From contig MU385733.1 of the NCBI GenBank assembly GCA_022497155.1, forward strand, positions 248,001 to 312,000: DNA of 64,000 bases, given 5' to 3'. The notes below the pieces were generated by a model. The model did no database searches. It saw only the letters and a list, made by a program, of their open reading frames with translations, and had not been told where the DNA came from. The stretch is from Whalleya microplaca. Lineage: Eukaryota; Ascomycota; Sordariomycetes; Xylariales; Xylariaceae. Of the stretch, positions 34,671 through 47,435 are shown in pieces; the stretch's first letter is position 1, and every line of letters begins with the position of its first letter. The translations under genes and the position numbers were made by a program.

Positions 34671-36424
34671 ATGGCATCACCACACCTCGCAATCGCTAGA
34701 GTCTCCTTCTCGGCCGTCCTCCTCCGCCCCGACCCGACGGCGTGCTCACGCGGCGAGATCGACGAATTCCTCAGCCTCCTCGACGCGACCATCGCGCGAT
34801 GCTCCCCGCCCAACGTTCAGGTTTGAGCAACACAATCTTTCTGACATTTTGGTGTTTTGTGCGACGGCTAAACAGTAGTCGCCATCGTTAGAAATGCAAG
34901 CAGTGGATATTGAACACCTTGGTCCAGTCCCCTGCCAGGGTCGCCGCCCTGGGGAAGTACCTGACAGCCTTGGCCAACTCGTTCTCCGTGGATATCGCTG
35001 CAAGCCGACAAGCGCGCGAGCCCTCGTCTAAGCGGAAACGCCTGCACATCCTGTACATCCTGAGTGATGTGCTCTACCATGTCCACGTCCGGAGCCAGGA
35101 CCCGAGCTTCGCGGCCAAGGTAGAGTTGTTCATCCCAGGCCTCGTCCAGGCCGCCGCTGCATTCGCCAACTGCCCGAAGCACTCTAAGAAAGTTCTGGAT
35201 CTTGTAGATATCTGGGACAAGAAAGGATACTTTTCAACGGCCTTCATCGACAAGCTTCGGACCACTGCCCGGGAAGCGCCTAATGCGCAGGATGCGAATT
35301 CTCAAGCTAATGGATCTGCCGACCGCGCTCTAGCCGCGGCTGCAGCGAAATCCTCGAAGCATGCTCCGTTTATTATGCCAGCTATGCATGGTGACGTGAC
35401 TGTCCCGTGGTACGACTTACCAGCGGCAAACTGGTTATCGGCCATTGAGCCCAACTCCACGAGGCCAATGAACCCGGACATGATCAAGCCTCTCCAGTTG
35501 ACACCGGGCCCTGCAGATAAGAACCTGGTCAAAGCTGTGCAAGCCTTATTAGCCGACGTCGATCGCCTCTACGCAAAGGACTTCCAAGTAGCCGATGACC
35601 CTGCTGCAGATATAGATCAATTGGGACAGCGCGTCGTGCTTGATGAGATTACCGGAGAAGTAGTCCATGGAGAGACCTACTACGGCTGGTCGCGCGCCTT
35701 CTGTGAGAAACGAAAACAGCTCTGGAAAAAGGGCGATCCATCCGGGCACGACCGCCGCGGGCGTAGCATCTCACGTTCACACTCACCGAGCTCGTCCCGA
35801 AGCTCATCCCGCCCGGCCTACAAACGTCGGCGGATGTCCAGCTCCCGAAGCTCCAGCCGAGGCAGGAGCCAAGGCCGCCGGCGAAGCTACAGCAGAGAAC
35901 GGCGCCGGCGGCGATCCTACAGCAACAGCTCGCGGTCCTCCTCGCGCTCGCGAAGCCGGCGGCGCTACGACCGCTCGCCCTCGGGATCTCGGGACCGGGA
36001 TCCACGGTTCTCCCGCCCCAGCAACCCCGACTTCCATCAGGGAAACGGAAAGCCGCCTCTGCCGCCCCTGCCGCCGGGGGCCTATCCACACCAGGGCGCA
36101 CCACCGAATCACCCTCCACACAACCAGTATCCCCCCGCGCCGTTCCCGCAATCTTTCCCGCCGCCCCCGAATTTCAACCAATTCCCGGTCCCGCCACCGC
36201 CTCCGCCCAATTATCAGGGCCAGTGGCCTCCCCCGCCGCCACCGCCGGGCATGGGTGGTGCGCCGCCCAATTGGCTGCCCGCGGGTGGATGGGCACCGCC
36301 TCCGCCGCCGCCGCCGCCTCAATCACAAGGTGGTGGTGGTTACCAGTCGTATGGAAGGGTTGGGAGAGGCGAGTATCGCGGGCAGGGACATCGTGGGGGT
36401 TGGAATCGGGGGCGGGGTTGGTGA
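34671..36424 (+). CDS. CID-domain RS/proline-rich protein, CHERP-like splicing factor
   Basis: Exons 34671-34820 and 34892-36424 encode 560 aa. The CTD-interacting-type helical domain occupies about residues 1-150: KCKQWILNTLVQSPARV, RLHILYILSDVLYHVH, then KKVLDLVDIWDKKGYF. The middle part (MPAMHGDVTVPWYDLPAANW) is typical of fungal CHERP-like proteins. After about residue 270 comes an Arg/Ser-dipeptide region with many SRSSSR and RRRSYS units, then long polyproline runs (PPPPPPP) and a C-terminal RGG-like tail (GRGEYRGQGHRGGWNRGRGW). These features point to a nuclear RNA-processing protein linked to RNA polymerase II or U2 snRNP; the precise role in fungi is inferred. The low-complexity part creates several spurious long open frames in other frames. 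Confidence 0.9.
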
Positions 36425-38548
36425 TTTGATGTCTGAAGTGGAAGGTGATCGTGTCCCGCTTTACTTAATCACTTCACAAGGAGAGCAAGTTATGGAATTA
36501 TGCACGAGCTATGCTTTGTGAGAGTAATTGTATAGTATCTACTAGAAGGGGCGAAAGCGAGGCAGGCTGCGTACGTATCTAGGTACTAGTGCTTTGCGGA
36601 GTGTGTTCGTCGATACAATTATCAATGTTATCGCTTTATATCAAGCTTTGGCTTTTGGAACTAAGAAATGCATGCGTTTAAGATACAAGGTCAATTTACA
36701 GAGTTGACCACTACGAGAAGCACTATTTCTTCCCTTACAGACATGGTCTTAGGCTTGAGGGTATGGTTCTTCGGCATCAGACCAAAATCATTTACCTACT
36801 CCGTATAATAGCTCCTCTAGTTACTCGAAGATGCTGTATTCTTCAAACTTGCCCAAGCCAGAGTCGTTCTAGGGAGGAACCTCTACGTGTATACATATGT
36901 GCTATATCCACAGGATACTTGATATTCATTCGAGGCTTCTGGATCTTATGGCCACATAAGCTGCAGCGAGTCGATAAAATGAGTTTAGGTTCGATTCCTG
37001 ACAGCGCTATATGGTTATTCGCTTTGTTAGCTCATTTGGCATATGAGTGAGCAAGTGAGTGAGTGGATTAGATAACAACACTTAATGTTAGTGTCATAAA
37101 TCTCAGACAAGCATAGTGAAACACCGCCATCAATGACGCTATGCTAGGCCGAGCCGCGAATACGCATGTCACGTGATCCCTGCACACCATGTATTCGTAT
37201 CGTACCCACTGTTAGTACTAGCTTAGAGTCTACCATCTACAACAACACAATACATGAATGGATCACATATCCTGACAACGCAGGTTATATCTATACGTAT
37301 GCATACACGTATGCAAGTGGAGCTTCCTAGAGCCGCCTAAAAAGATAGAGATAAAACTACCAAAAGAAAGGCAAAAAAACGTACAACACCGGGGATTCGC
37401 TGGTCGTCACCGACCCAACTACTAATCCGGCGGTACACAGCTTATCTAGGGCAGAGCGGACGGGATGCCGAGTTTTCTGTGTCCTATGGTCGTACGTGGC
37501 AGATTGGGCTCTTCTTGTGGTATATATAGGTAGCCTGGCAAAGGCGTGAGCGGGAGCTATCTGCTGCCCAGTTAAAGCATTCGATGTTCCAGATATAAAA
37601 TATGCAAAATACATATATGAGAACCATACGTATCAGCTCTCATCGGTGCAGCTGAAAGCTTTGTGAACGCACAAACATCAATAAAAACGGAGTGTATAAG
37701 CAATCAGACAAAGAACAGAAGAGGGTAAGGAGGCACGCTAGCACGACAACATGTTAGGAAATTAGATTGGTTCCATTGATTCGTCTCCATCTATCATCAT
37801 TGTGTGGCAGATGCTCGGTGGAGGAAAGATGCTATCTACGTTTGTCTATCTACTTAAAGTATGGGTCGGGTTTTTTGAAAAAAGGGCCGGGGGCTCACCA
37901 CCACCATAAAACACCGGCGTGGGTGTCTCTCTCACGACTTTTTCCCTTTTTAATCCATCGTCGTTGTCGTCCGTTGTCTTCGGCGTTCATCGCCAACAAC
38001 AAAATAATGAAGCATGCCCCATCGTGTCACACAGGCTCCAGCCGAGAGCATATCCATATTAAAACTACTACGCCGTAGCCCGTCTAACATGCACGCTATG
38101 CTTTCTAGCCAGCCCCCCTCCCCTCCCCCCTTTCCAATTCGAGTTGTAGCGAGCGAGGGAGAGACAGGACAAGCTTCCTTCTTCCTCCCTTCTGCTGCTG
38201 ACAACCAGTTGGAAGCATGACAACCCACTTGAACTCACAAACCCCCCCAACCCAGCTCTCAAATATGAATCGCCTGCTAGGCTTGATATTGCATCCATCA
38301 TGTTTGAATGATGACTGCTAACCACTTTTTTGGTGATCATGCCCCATGCTCCTGAAATGGACACATCACCCAATGCTTGGAAATTCTTCGCGGTATTCAT
38401 CTACCGCGCGGAAATAGCAAGTTATAACCGACTAGAAGTGTCAAAATCGCCAAGGATACGACTCTCGGCAATATGCGGGAAGCTTACTCGTGATCTCGAA
38501 ATACCGAGAGACCAAATAATGTTGAAATCACGTTGGGCGACGTTCTTC
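36425..38548. other. Convergent spacer with a tRNA T-arm-like element
   Basis: 2.1 kb between converging stops. GGTTCGATTCC (36988-36998) sits in a perfect 5-bp T-arm-like hairpin (36985-37001), but no matching acceptor or anticodon arm is present. TCACGTGA occurs near 37169-37176, and (C)n-rich runs near 38105-38130. No protein gene seen. Confidence 0.55.
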
Positions 38549-41500
38549 TCAAAAGACGTACGTCGTTCTCAACGTCTCCAGATCTTGCTGTTGCAACTGG
38601 CTAAAAAATTGATCGAATTGTGGGATGATTTGACGGTAAATGTTGAGAACCTGGAGCATACGTTAGATCCTTCAATTCGACATATTGCAAAACATTACGG
38701 GGTATGTGTATTCTCACCTTTTGGAAATCCTCATGAAGACCATTCTTGGTTTCACTACGCAGCTTCAGGTCTCTGTACCGAGCTATGGCAGTGAAGAAAT
38801 GTAAGAGCGATTTCTCCATAGCCATAGGGTTCTTCTCCACAATCGCCACAAATCCTCTAAACGCAGTCGCCTTCTCATCCGAAGGATCAACCTCATCCAT
38901 AGAATTAAGGAAATCCTCGGCGAAGTTGGCTAGGTGTGGCGCCAGAAGTTCGGCATTTCCAAGCCCAAGGCGTCCTAACGCAATCGCAGCATTTTCTGTT
39001 ACCCCTTTGGGAATACCTGGGTTCGTGATTATCTCCACAAAACGCTGGAAGAGCTCGGGTACAAAGGGAGCCATGTTGGATTTATGTCGAATGGCGATTT
39101 CTCCTGCAGACCAGCATGCATTGTTGACCACGCCAAAACCACTGTCAATGTCTTCATCTAGGATGCTGTCTAGATCCAGTTGTCTCAAAAGCACTGCAAA
39201 AATGTTTGGCAGGGATGCTTGGACCTGTGGAAATACGTATTTGGCACAGTCTCCAAGAAGGGCGTAAGCCGATTGCCGTACTTCGTCTGTCGGATCTTCC
39301 ATGCAAAAAGTTAGCAGTTCAAAGAAAGCGGGTTGAGATTCTTGTACAAGCTTGGATGACTTTTCGGCATCGAGCGCCTGGATGATAGCGCTTAGGAGGT
39401 CCAAGCTGGTAACCAAGAAATCTTTGTCGGGCGCATCCAGAGATGGGTTATTCGCCAATGCGAGAGAAGCCCCCAAATTTTGATGAATGATGTTGACACA
39501 TCGGACGAATATTGGCTGGGCGTATGGGGTAAATGCATCATTCAGTGCCATCGCAACATATGAGAGGCACTCCAACAATGGGAATAGTTCTCGAGATTGA
39601 TCCGAGACCTTAGTCCATCTCTCGATAAGAGCCGGCATCAGCTCGTTGACGAGGTCAGGCCGGGCAAGAACTGGTCCAATATGCTCGGCGAGCGTTTGTA
39701 CACAATCGTAAAGAATATACATATTCCGATCCTTGTACTTCTTGAAACACCGAACGTATTGCTGAATGATTGGTAAGCTGTAAGGCTCGAGCCTCTTGCC
39801 AGCTTTCTCCTCTAGGTTTGCAAAAGCTGATGCGCCGGCTTCTTGGACTTTCTTGTTGCGATCCAACATTTTGGTCAAGATACCTTCCATCATCGGCTCA
39901 AAATAAAGCTGTTTTTGGGCTGGATCTACCAAATCAGCAGCCCAGGCGGAATAACGTCCTAAGGTCCAGCAAGTGATTTGCCGGACAACAGGCTCGGGAT
40001 CATTCAAGAGCGAAATCAGGTAAGACACCAATTCGGGTAGGTGAGGAGTGACAACATCAATACAACCTTCAGCCACAGCTCCCAACGCAAGTACACCGGC
40101 TTCCCGGTACGGCCATTCCTCATGCTTCAGATTTTTCGTCAAGTAGGGCAGAATGGACTGGAAAACGGGGTCCCGGAAATCGCGAGCGAAGACATCTAGC
40201 GCAGCCGCAGAGCACTTCCGTAACGTCCATCGCTCATCTGGAGTTGCGTCGTCTCCATCTTCAAGATCCTCGATCTCTCCCTCCTCAAGATCGTCGTCCA
40301 TGCTAGCCAACATCTCATATGCGTTCCCATTCTGAGCTGCGTCAGCAGATCCTTCGCCGTTGGCATTCCGTGCTGATGATTTCTTCGCAAACTGCGGTTT
40401 AATGTCCTCTTCACGATCTTCCTCGTCCTCGTCGTCGGACGCGCCTCCAAGCAGAGCAATGTCCTCGGGGCTGTATACCATGCATTCGAGAAGGACAGGA
40501 ATGATTTTGCCAATATACGGTGTCAACGAATGCCAAAGATGTTCGTGCTCCCCAACAGCCAGCCAAAACTCAGCTGCGTCGCAAGCCAGTTCCTCATCAT
40601 CACCTTGCTGCTGCGTGATGATGTAATCGACTAGGTCCGGGAGATGGGGCTGAAGCTTGTCCGGTCGAGTCTCGACCAGCTGTACGAATGCCCTACATAC
40701 CTGCCTTCGAACATCGGCATTTGGATCTGAGGCTAGGGTGAAAAGTTGCTGTAGCAGATCGTCTATGGAGTTAAGCATGGCCTGAGACTTCCGGGGGGTG
40801 AAGACATTAATGGCCGTCAACGCAAGCGCGCGGACCTTTGGCAACTGGCTCTTGGTAGCTTGGATTAGTTTCGGGAGAATGAAGTTCAAAGGACGTTCGC
40901 CGCTGAATTCCCGCTCGAGCATCTTGGTGTTGTCTTCGCAAATTTTAGACATAGCTGCCATTGCACCTTCTTGTGCCTCATTTGAGATTTGACCGGTCTC
41001 ATTGCCAAGCATCTTGAGAAGCTCTGGCAATAGTTCTGGCCAACTCATCACGCCGCCCCTACGGATCAGCTCAGTCGCGATATTGCCTGCATAGTTGCGC
41101 ATCTGAGAATTCTTGTCTTGTAGACCCATAGGAATCGCCATCTTTATGAGGCTAAGACTATCTTCGGGTATTTGTCTGAAGCTCGTCTTGATGTTGTTCT
41201 TCAACATGATAGCCGCAGCGGACCGCACAAGATGATAGTCCTGGACGGAACATTGCAAACCAGCGGGCGGTTCATGACTTGAGAACAGATACACTAGGTA
41301 GTTGTTGATATCGGGAGAGGCTTTTGCTTGCGTAAGCATCTGGTCGAGGGAACGCTCTAGTTAGCATGAAGTCGTTGAAGAATTAGAGAAACTAGCCGTC
41401 GCGATCTAGCAGTTAGTTACACGGTGGGGAGGGGAGGAATTCCCTTACACTCTCAGCTTGTTTCTGCGCGGCCTTGTCGAAGCCACTGAGGGAGTCCTTG

Positions 41501-41556
41501 AGACAAGCAGCCAGCGTGCTCAAGGACTCGGAGGACGGCTGCCATGACGACGCCAT
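38549..41556 (-). CDS. KAP104: Transportin (karyopherin beta-2, Kap104-type)
   Basis: Exons 41556-41449, 41339-38718 and 38650-38549 encode 943 aa. Transportin is a HEAT-repeat import receptor that carries PY-NLS cargoes such as hnRNP-type RNA-binding proteins through nuclear pores, released by Ran-GTP. Family blocks include WNL-type TLRKCSAAALDVFARDFRD, GVLALGAVAEGCIDVVTPHL, CWTLGRYSAWAADLV, ILYDCVQTLAEHIGPVL and LFPLLECLSYVAMALNDAF. The HEAT8 acidic loop is present (DDEDEEDREED near residue 336 and DDDLEEGEIEDLEDGDD near 390). The last exon supplies the C-terminal helix with IYRQIIPQFDQFFSQLQQQ and ends TTYVF; the intron before it would otherwise add a false tail. Start exon begins MASSWQPSSESLSTL. 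Confidence 0.96.
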
Positions 41557-44420
41557 GGTGAGCGGCGGGCAAATTGCGATTCGATTCGGGGTATACGGGC
41601 TCCGGAGCTCGTTGGCTGTGTTAAGGGCTACTTGGGGAGGCCTTTAATGTCGCGGTAACCAGGAGAAGAAGTCAGGTGTTGATTGTCAATGGCATCGGCG
41701 CTGTGGTGGTGGTGGGGTCCCAAGAGTGATCAGCTGGCGATATATTGGTCCGATATGAGATAGAGGACCCTGTGACGTTCTCTTTTTCGTTGTGGCTGGC
41801 CTTTGTTACCGTGTTTCCCGCCCGGGCGTCGATAAGAATGAAATGTGACTGATCTGTGGCGACCAAACTCTTTTCTTTTGCTTGCCGCAACGTCGCAACG
41901 GTCGAATGGGTTTTTGTGGAAGGAGGCCGTGATCCTTTTTCAGGTACTTACCGCAGGACCATAACTAATAATAAGTGACGGTCGAAGGGGCTTCTCTCAT
42001 TTTTTTGAAAACTTGCCAATGGCGGGGTGTGCAGTTGAAAGAAGTGTAGTGGCAGCGAGTGGATCGCCCACCGCCCACAGCTCCCTCCATCGAGTCAAGC
42101 CACCAGACCCTCCATGTACCTTACCTAATGAATGGATGGGTGGGTAGGCACCTACTGCTAGCGCTAGGTACATGAGGTTAGTAGACAGGAAAGTAGGTAC
42201 CGCTAGTAGGTACCTTGTACTGGTAGGAAGTAGTGCGGACTGTACTTGCAGTACGCAGTACATACCCTGTTTGGTGTCCAGCGTTGCATTGTCGCCCGAT
42301 GTTTTCATAGGGCTTTTTTCATAGTGTGCACAAAGTCAACTGTACGCGACATCTAATGGTACCTCCGTATTACCCTGAACGCGTTTACCTTCAGCCAAAC
42401 CATTTGCTAACACAATCTATATACATACCAGTTGAGACCCTTGAATCCTGTTGAGTGCACAAATTAGCTGCCCTTTCTCAATATAACCTGGATGACCTAC
42501 CTAGCAAACCTCGTTCCTGTCAATGGACTGTCGCAAGTTCATCTTTGTCCAAGATGTATGCAGACTCTGGCTGGGTCTCGAGCTCCGTTCCGTATCCGGC
42601 TTTAAATAGATGAAACCAGGCAGGAAAACCAGTTTGATCTGAATTCTGTTTGGTAGCGGGGACATCAGATCGAATGCTACCTTGGCAGTGCTTGAATGTC
42701 CGCCCTATTTCTAGATGCAAAAAAACATGAGCCAGTAGTCAGTGCCCAAAAGCGAAAGTGTCTACATACGGCATGTGAGTACATGCCAAGGGCTGTACCA
42801 AGTGCAGTTCGATCCTCTGGCAAGCGATACGCATGGGCTGTCGTAACATATGAGGCGATATTTGTACGGAAGAGCAAATGCATCGGTTGGACATATGTAC
42901 CCAAATGATTCAAGTCTGTGGATTGCAACGTAGTGTCTGTGACACGAGGACGACATCCGAGTGATACTGGGCCAGAGTCAGAGGGTTCTAGTAGACACTC
43001 GATACGGACAAGACAGAGAGGTTGTGCTTTGCAACGACGGCATTTCTAAGGATGAATATCTAGCAACACCGTTGATAGTACTACCTTGAGAAGGCTGGCA
43101 AATGCTAGGAAACTATTCAAACCACCGTTCAGCAGCAGTTAATCCAGACGAAGGGTCGAATGGACGCTCTTCTAGCAGACCCCTGGGATGAGCGGCTTTG
43201 GTTCTTCCTACCGTATATATTGGGAAGGAGGCTGCACTCAGCTGAGTTCGGCAACGGCATTTGTTAGCTGCCCAATCTCAGGAGCATTTGTTTCCACGGC
43301 CAACTGTAGGTGTGTCACAAACTACCCAGGCCGACGCCATGAAGTTAGTTACATTCTTCAAGCCACTTCTGATCCTAGATGTTGTGGAACTCGGGGATCT
43401 GCGCAGGAGAATATTTGATCCAACAGCCTCCTAGCGGCTCGTTGCTTTAATCCCAGTCAGCTATCATCTTGGAAGAGCCGTAGTGCACGTGTACTGAGAG
43501 GATCAAGGATTAAGAGATATGCAGATAGCCGCCCGTAGAGCCGATTTGACGCAAGGTCAGCCGCCAACCTTGAGCAGACTTTTTGTTGGAGGGTATATCA
43601 GAACTATAGATTCATGAGACGGTCTCACAGCTACTCCAAAGTGAGAAGCGTCGTAATTTGACGACTCGTGTGTCACAGTCTCATCCAAAGATTAGTCGAA
43701 TAGGAGAGCCGCTAACACTCGTGGGGATGACATAGCTATTATATGGTCTGGCGCGCCAACCAAACACCTAGAGCCAGTAACTAATTCAAATCGAACTCGG
43801 ACGCTATTGATTCAGAAGTTTTGTTGCATATTAAACAGTTTCGGTAGCGATAGGGGCGTGGTGTAGAGACTGTGTACGAATATCGACATGTAAGTTGGTC
43901 TTGAGAGATGCTGTCCTTCGCTTTGAAGATATGATATATTAGCTGTACAAGTCTCATTTTATGTCCATGGGAGGCTTTTATGAGGCCAAATTTCAGCATT
44001 CGAGAACTGTAGGATTTCTCTCACGCCTTCAATTAGTTCGGGTAGCTCCTCTCACTCCATAACTTCACAACGACCCTGAGCAATGAGGCTTATTAGGCCA
44101 TGACCATTCAGATAACTAGATCAAAACCCCTTAATTAATCATAATCATTGTACATTCACATGACAGTGTCTAACATGTGGTATTGCATATACTGTATACG
44201 TGGTGTTCATTACTACTCCCTTACACTTGCATAAGCAAATGTGCCATCCTATCAGACAAGCTTCTGAACTTATGAGTCCAAAGCGATCGGACTACAGGTT
44301 TGTGTGACTCTAGTGGCATACACGAACAGCCATGTGGGAGGCAACTACTTTCATGCGTCGGATACGTTGGAAGCATTAAAGGGGTACTGGGAATTTCTAT
44401 CGACATAGATGTCGACCGAA
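41557..44420. other. Large spacer, no gene seen
   Basis: 2.9 kb, the longest gene-free stretch, containing the transportin promoter at its left end. A TACCTA/AGTAC-rich cluster lies at 42110-42260. Short open frames (for example 42677-42928 and 43188-43418) have no recognisable domain. A GTGGTGGTGG run lies at 41704-41714. Confidence 0.55.
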
Positions 44421-44932
44421 TTATCTTGAGCCTGTTGTTCCGTTTACCAAGACACCAGGTGGCTTTATAACATGTTGAAGCTTATCAGTCACAACCTCCA
44501 CAACTTTTTTGAACGCTTCCATCTCTTCCTCCACAGTCCCTCCTAGTCCAGTGTCGGCGAAGCTGATAGAATTGCCTACGTATACAGGCATCTGTGTCTT
44601 CTTGACTAGAATCTTTGCTAGGCGTGTAGTGAATTCTAATGTAGCCTCTGCTGAGTATATTGTCGATGACAACGGCTGATTTGGGTTGTACTTCTATGGA
44701 AATCCGTTAGTCGTGATATGTGATTACTAAGTAACGCCGAGAGACATACATCAGGCAGGGAGTAGACAAATGATCCCATGGGTGCCGCCTGGTCAGCCTC
44801 ATCTGCGGCGGCGGTTGTGAGGAACAACATGATCACCTTCGACTTCACCGTCAAACGAAGATGGATTTTCGTTTCCATTGATCGCGGCAATGGAAATGAA
44901 AGCTGCACTGGCTCGTCGATTGTCTCCTCCAT
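44421..44932 (-). CDS. Proteasome assembly chaperone 4 (PAC4/POC4-like)
   Basis: Exons 44932-44750 and 44693-44421 encode 151 aa. The PAC3-PAC4 (yeast Poc3-Poc4) heterodimer helps build the 20S proteasome alpha ring in the cytosol. Family-like elements are SMETKIHLRLTVKSKVIMLF at the N-terminus, a central MGSFVYSLP strand, ARLAKILVKKTQMPVYVGNS-type region (here TRLAKILVKKTQMPVYVG) and the C-terminal EEEMEAFKKVVEVV helix. Length fits the family (about 120-150 aa). The family diverges quickly, so the call rests on pattern and fold order rather than strong identity. The start at 44932 (MEETIDEP) is the first ATG in frame with the conserved part that lacks an unnatural upstream extension. It is head-to-head with carnosine N-methyltransferase. 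Confidence 0.82.
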
Positions 44933-45729
44933 TCTCACGACGGATAAACCAGCAACAGGGTTACCTAACAAGGGTGAGATAGGTATTCACACCACTAATG
45001 ATCGCTCTTGCTGATGTATGCACGAGAACAGGAACCTCTGTAGATATCGTCAAACTTAGAGTTGAGTATACAACTCCTACTAATATTCGCGTAAATTTCG
45101 ATTAGCTGGAGAGTGGTTGTATGGACTGACTTGAAGACTACATGTCCATGTATGTCTCGAATATGAATCAGAATGACAGTAAAAACCAGGTGGCCCAAGC
45201 TCCTACCAGTAATGCATTGTAGAGGTACAGATTATGTACATACAATATTGTACACACGTTCTGCATTCTGTGTCCAACTCAAACGTCCATGGAATTTAGT
45301 CCACATCAAGGATTCAACAGAAACCACGGCTGTCCACGTCTGCTTTACCTAATCTATAGTGGGTGCCTGGGAGGTCTACTCCGACGGAGAGCGAATACAA
45401 TTCGTCTCACTCACCATGCAATCGGTATAACCATTTTCTCTCTGTTACCTACTTAAGGTAAGCCGAAATGAGCTGGGGTCATTGAATTGCTTCAAAAGTT
45501 CCCCCTCGCCACATACATGTACGCCGTATACCCCTCCAACGGAGGTACCTTCACGTACCTAGCTTTTCAAAGTTGCCCCACCATTATCATCAGGTCTTCC
45601 ATGCTACTCACTGAAATCTACTTGGTAGATCCGCGGTAATTGTTGGGTGACTGCCTGGCCAGCTTTTTTTCTTCTATTTAAAGTTTTATTCGTTCTCTCT
45701 TTATTTCTCTTCATTAATCCATCGTTGCT
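44933..45729. promoter_or_regulatory. Divergent promoter region
   Basis: About 800 bp between the PAC4-like and methyltransferase starts. It ends in a pyrimidine-rich stretch (45665-45720) directly before the methyltransferase ATG. No gene seen. Confidence 0.5.
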
Positions 45730-47145
45730 ATGAATCCGGCGGATCAGGCGTCTGGCGATGCTACCCAGTGGGGAGGCGTTGAGGATGCAATCGAAGACCC
45801 GGAGGAGATTAGGGTTGTCTTTTGCGCCCTTGATTCATTCAGGTTAGTAGTACCAGCAGCTTGCTATTTGGGGGGATTCTACAAATTCATGTGTTTGGGA
45901 TGGGGCACTGGACTCGGTGTCCATAGACAGGATAGACATACGGGCAAACTCTCTTAATCGAGCCTGAGACGTGTCACACATACTGATGAGTCCGACAGCC
46001 AGTATGCGAAGACGGCTCACCTGAACTGCACTCATTTACGCAGACAGTCTTTCTACGCTCTTCCTCAGGCGCACTGGCAGATGCTAGCTCGGCCTCCTTT
46101 CTCATACCTGGAAACGTTGGATCGAACGGATGCCGCAATTGAGAAAAATGCGGAGCTGGCCCGCATCATCGTCAAGTTCGGCTTACGCTCTTTCGGTGTG
46201 GTCGGTACTGCCTCGGAAGAGGAGCCCACCATGCCCGAGGAATGGTCGGGAATTGCTAAGTATAATGATTTGGATAAAGCCCGCAGTACGCTTCGGCAGT
46301 TTTACCGTGACTGGTCTGCAGAAGGTGCTGTTGAGCGGGACGCCTGCTATGGACGCATTTACGATGCCCTTGATGCTGAGAAAGCTCGGTATACTGATCG
46401 ACAACCGTTGAAGGTTCTAGTACCGGGAGCCGGACTGGGACGCTTGGTTTATGATCTTTGCCGCAAGGGGTACCTGAGCGAGGGTAATGAAATATCTTAC
46501 CACCAGCTTATGGCATCGTCGTACATTCTCAACTTCACGGAGAGAGCTGGACAACACACTGTATTCCCGTGGATTCACTCCTTTTCTAATCACCGAAGCC
46601 GTGAAAACCAATTCAGATCTTACAAAATCCCAGATATCCATCCTCAAACCACACTCGCACAGACACAAGGAATTGGATCTATGCAAATGTGCGCGGCGGA
46701 TTTCCTCTGTTTATATGGAGACGAAGAGCACAAGGATACCTACGACGCCGTAGCTGCCGTTTTCTTCCTCGATACAGCTCCAAATCTTATTCGCTATCTC
46801 GAGGTCATTCGGAGCTGTCTAAAACCAGGTGGTGTTCTGATTAACGTTGGTCCGCTACTTTGGCATTGGGAGAATCATGTCCCTGGTCATCATGGCTACG
46901 ACGGAGACGGGGATTACGACGAGAACTCCTCGCTAGGAATTGGTGATCCGGGAAGCTTCGAGCTTACGGATGATGAGGTCATTGCATTAGTAGAGAAAAT
47001 GGGCTTCATTGTAGAGAAGCGGGAGATGAACGTGCGGGCGCCATATGTGCAAGATGCTGAGAGCATGTTGCAAACGGTTTACAACGCGTGCCATTGGATT
47101 GCACGAAAGCCGGAGGCTGGTTCTGATATCAAGGCAGAGATCTAG
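45730..47145 (+). CDS. Carnosine N-methyltransferase family protein
   Basis: Exons 45730-45842 and 46044-47145 encode 404 aa. The family (yeast YNL092W, animal CARNMT1) transfers methyl from S-adenosylmethionine to a histidine N-pi, making anserine in animals; the natural fungal substrate is unknown. Visible signatures: SHYALPQAHW-like QSFYALPQAHWQML, VLVPGAGLGRLVYDL (SAM-binding glycine motif near residue 160), EISYHQLMASSYILN, VFPWIHSFSN, VAAVFFLDTAPN, and GGVLINVGPLLWHWENH. The C-terminal motif FELTDDEV is followed by GFIVEKREM. Length matches the family. The 201-bp intron is longer than most in the window; it contains an alternative in-frame reading to a stop, so exon 1 skipping or retention would truncate the protein. 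Confidence 0.95.
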
Positions 47146-47435
47146 ACTATCATATCTATACGTTGCATCAAGCATCAGATCAGGGGTACGATTTGGGGCG
47201 CATTGCATATGACGGCGGCTCGGGGCATGATTTTATATCGATACCACTTGCGCATCACATACGAAGGATCACATCACTAGGCCATACCTAGCAATTCTAG
47301 ACGTTTAGTCTAGATCAGAAAGATAGCTAATTATAACAAGTGTGATACAACTACCTAGATACCCAAAGCTTAGATTCGATGCTATGTGCTTGAGGGGTTG
47401 CGCTCAATTACCCCATTTCGAACTGTCACCCTATC

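Noticed and set aside
35667..36521. 284-codon frame overlapping the CID/RS gene
   Set aside because: Out-of-frame reading of RS and proline-rich repeats; the other frame carries a real CID domain.
36961..37040. A tRNA gene around the B-box-like sequence
   Set aside because: Acceptor strand cagcgct has no partner upstream within 100 bp and no anticodon stem fits.
41557..44420. A degraded transposon or RIP-mutated gene in the largest spacer
   Set aside because: No terminal repeats, no transposase fragments and no strong AT skew seen by eye.
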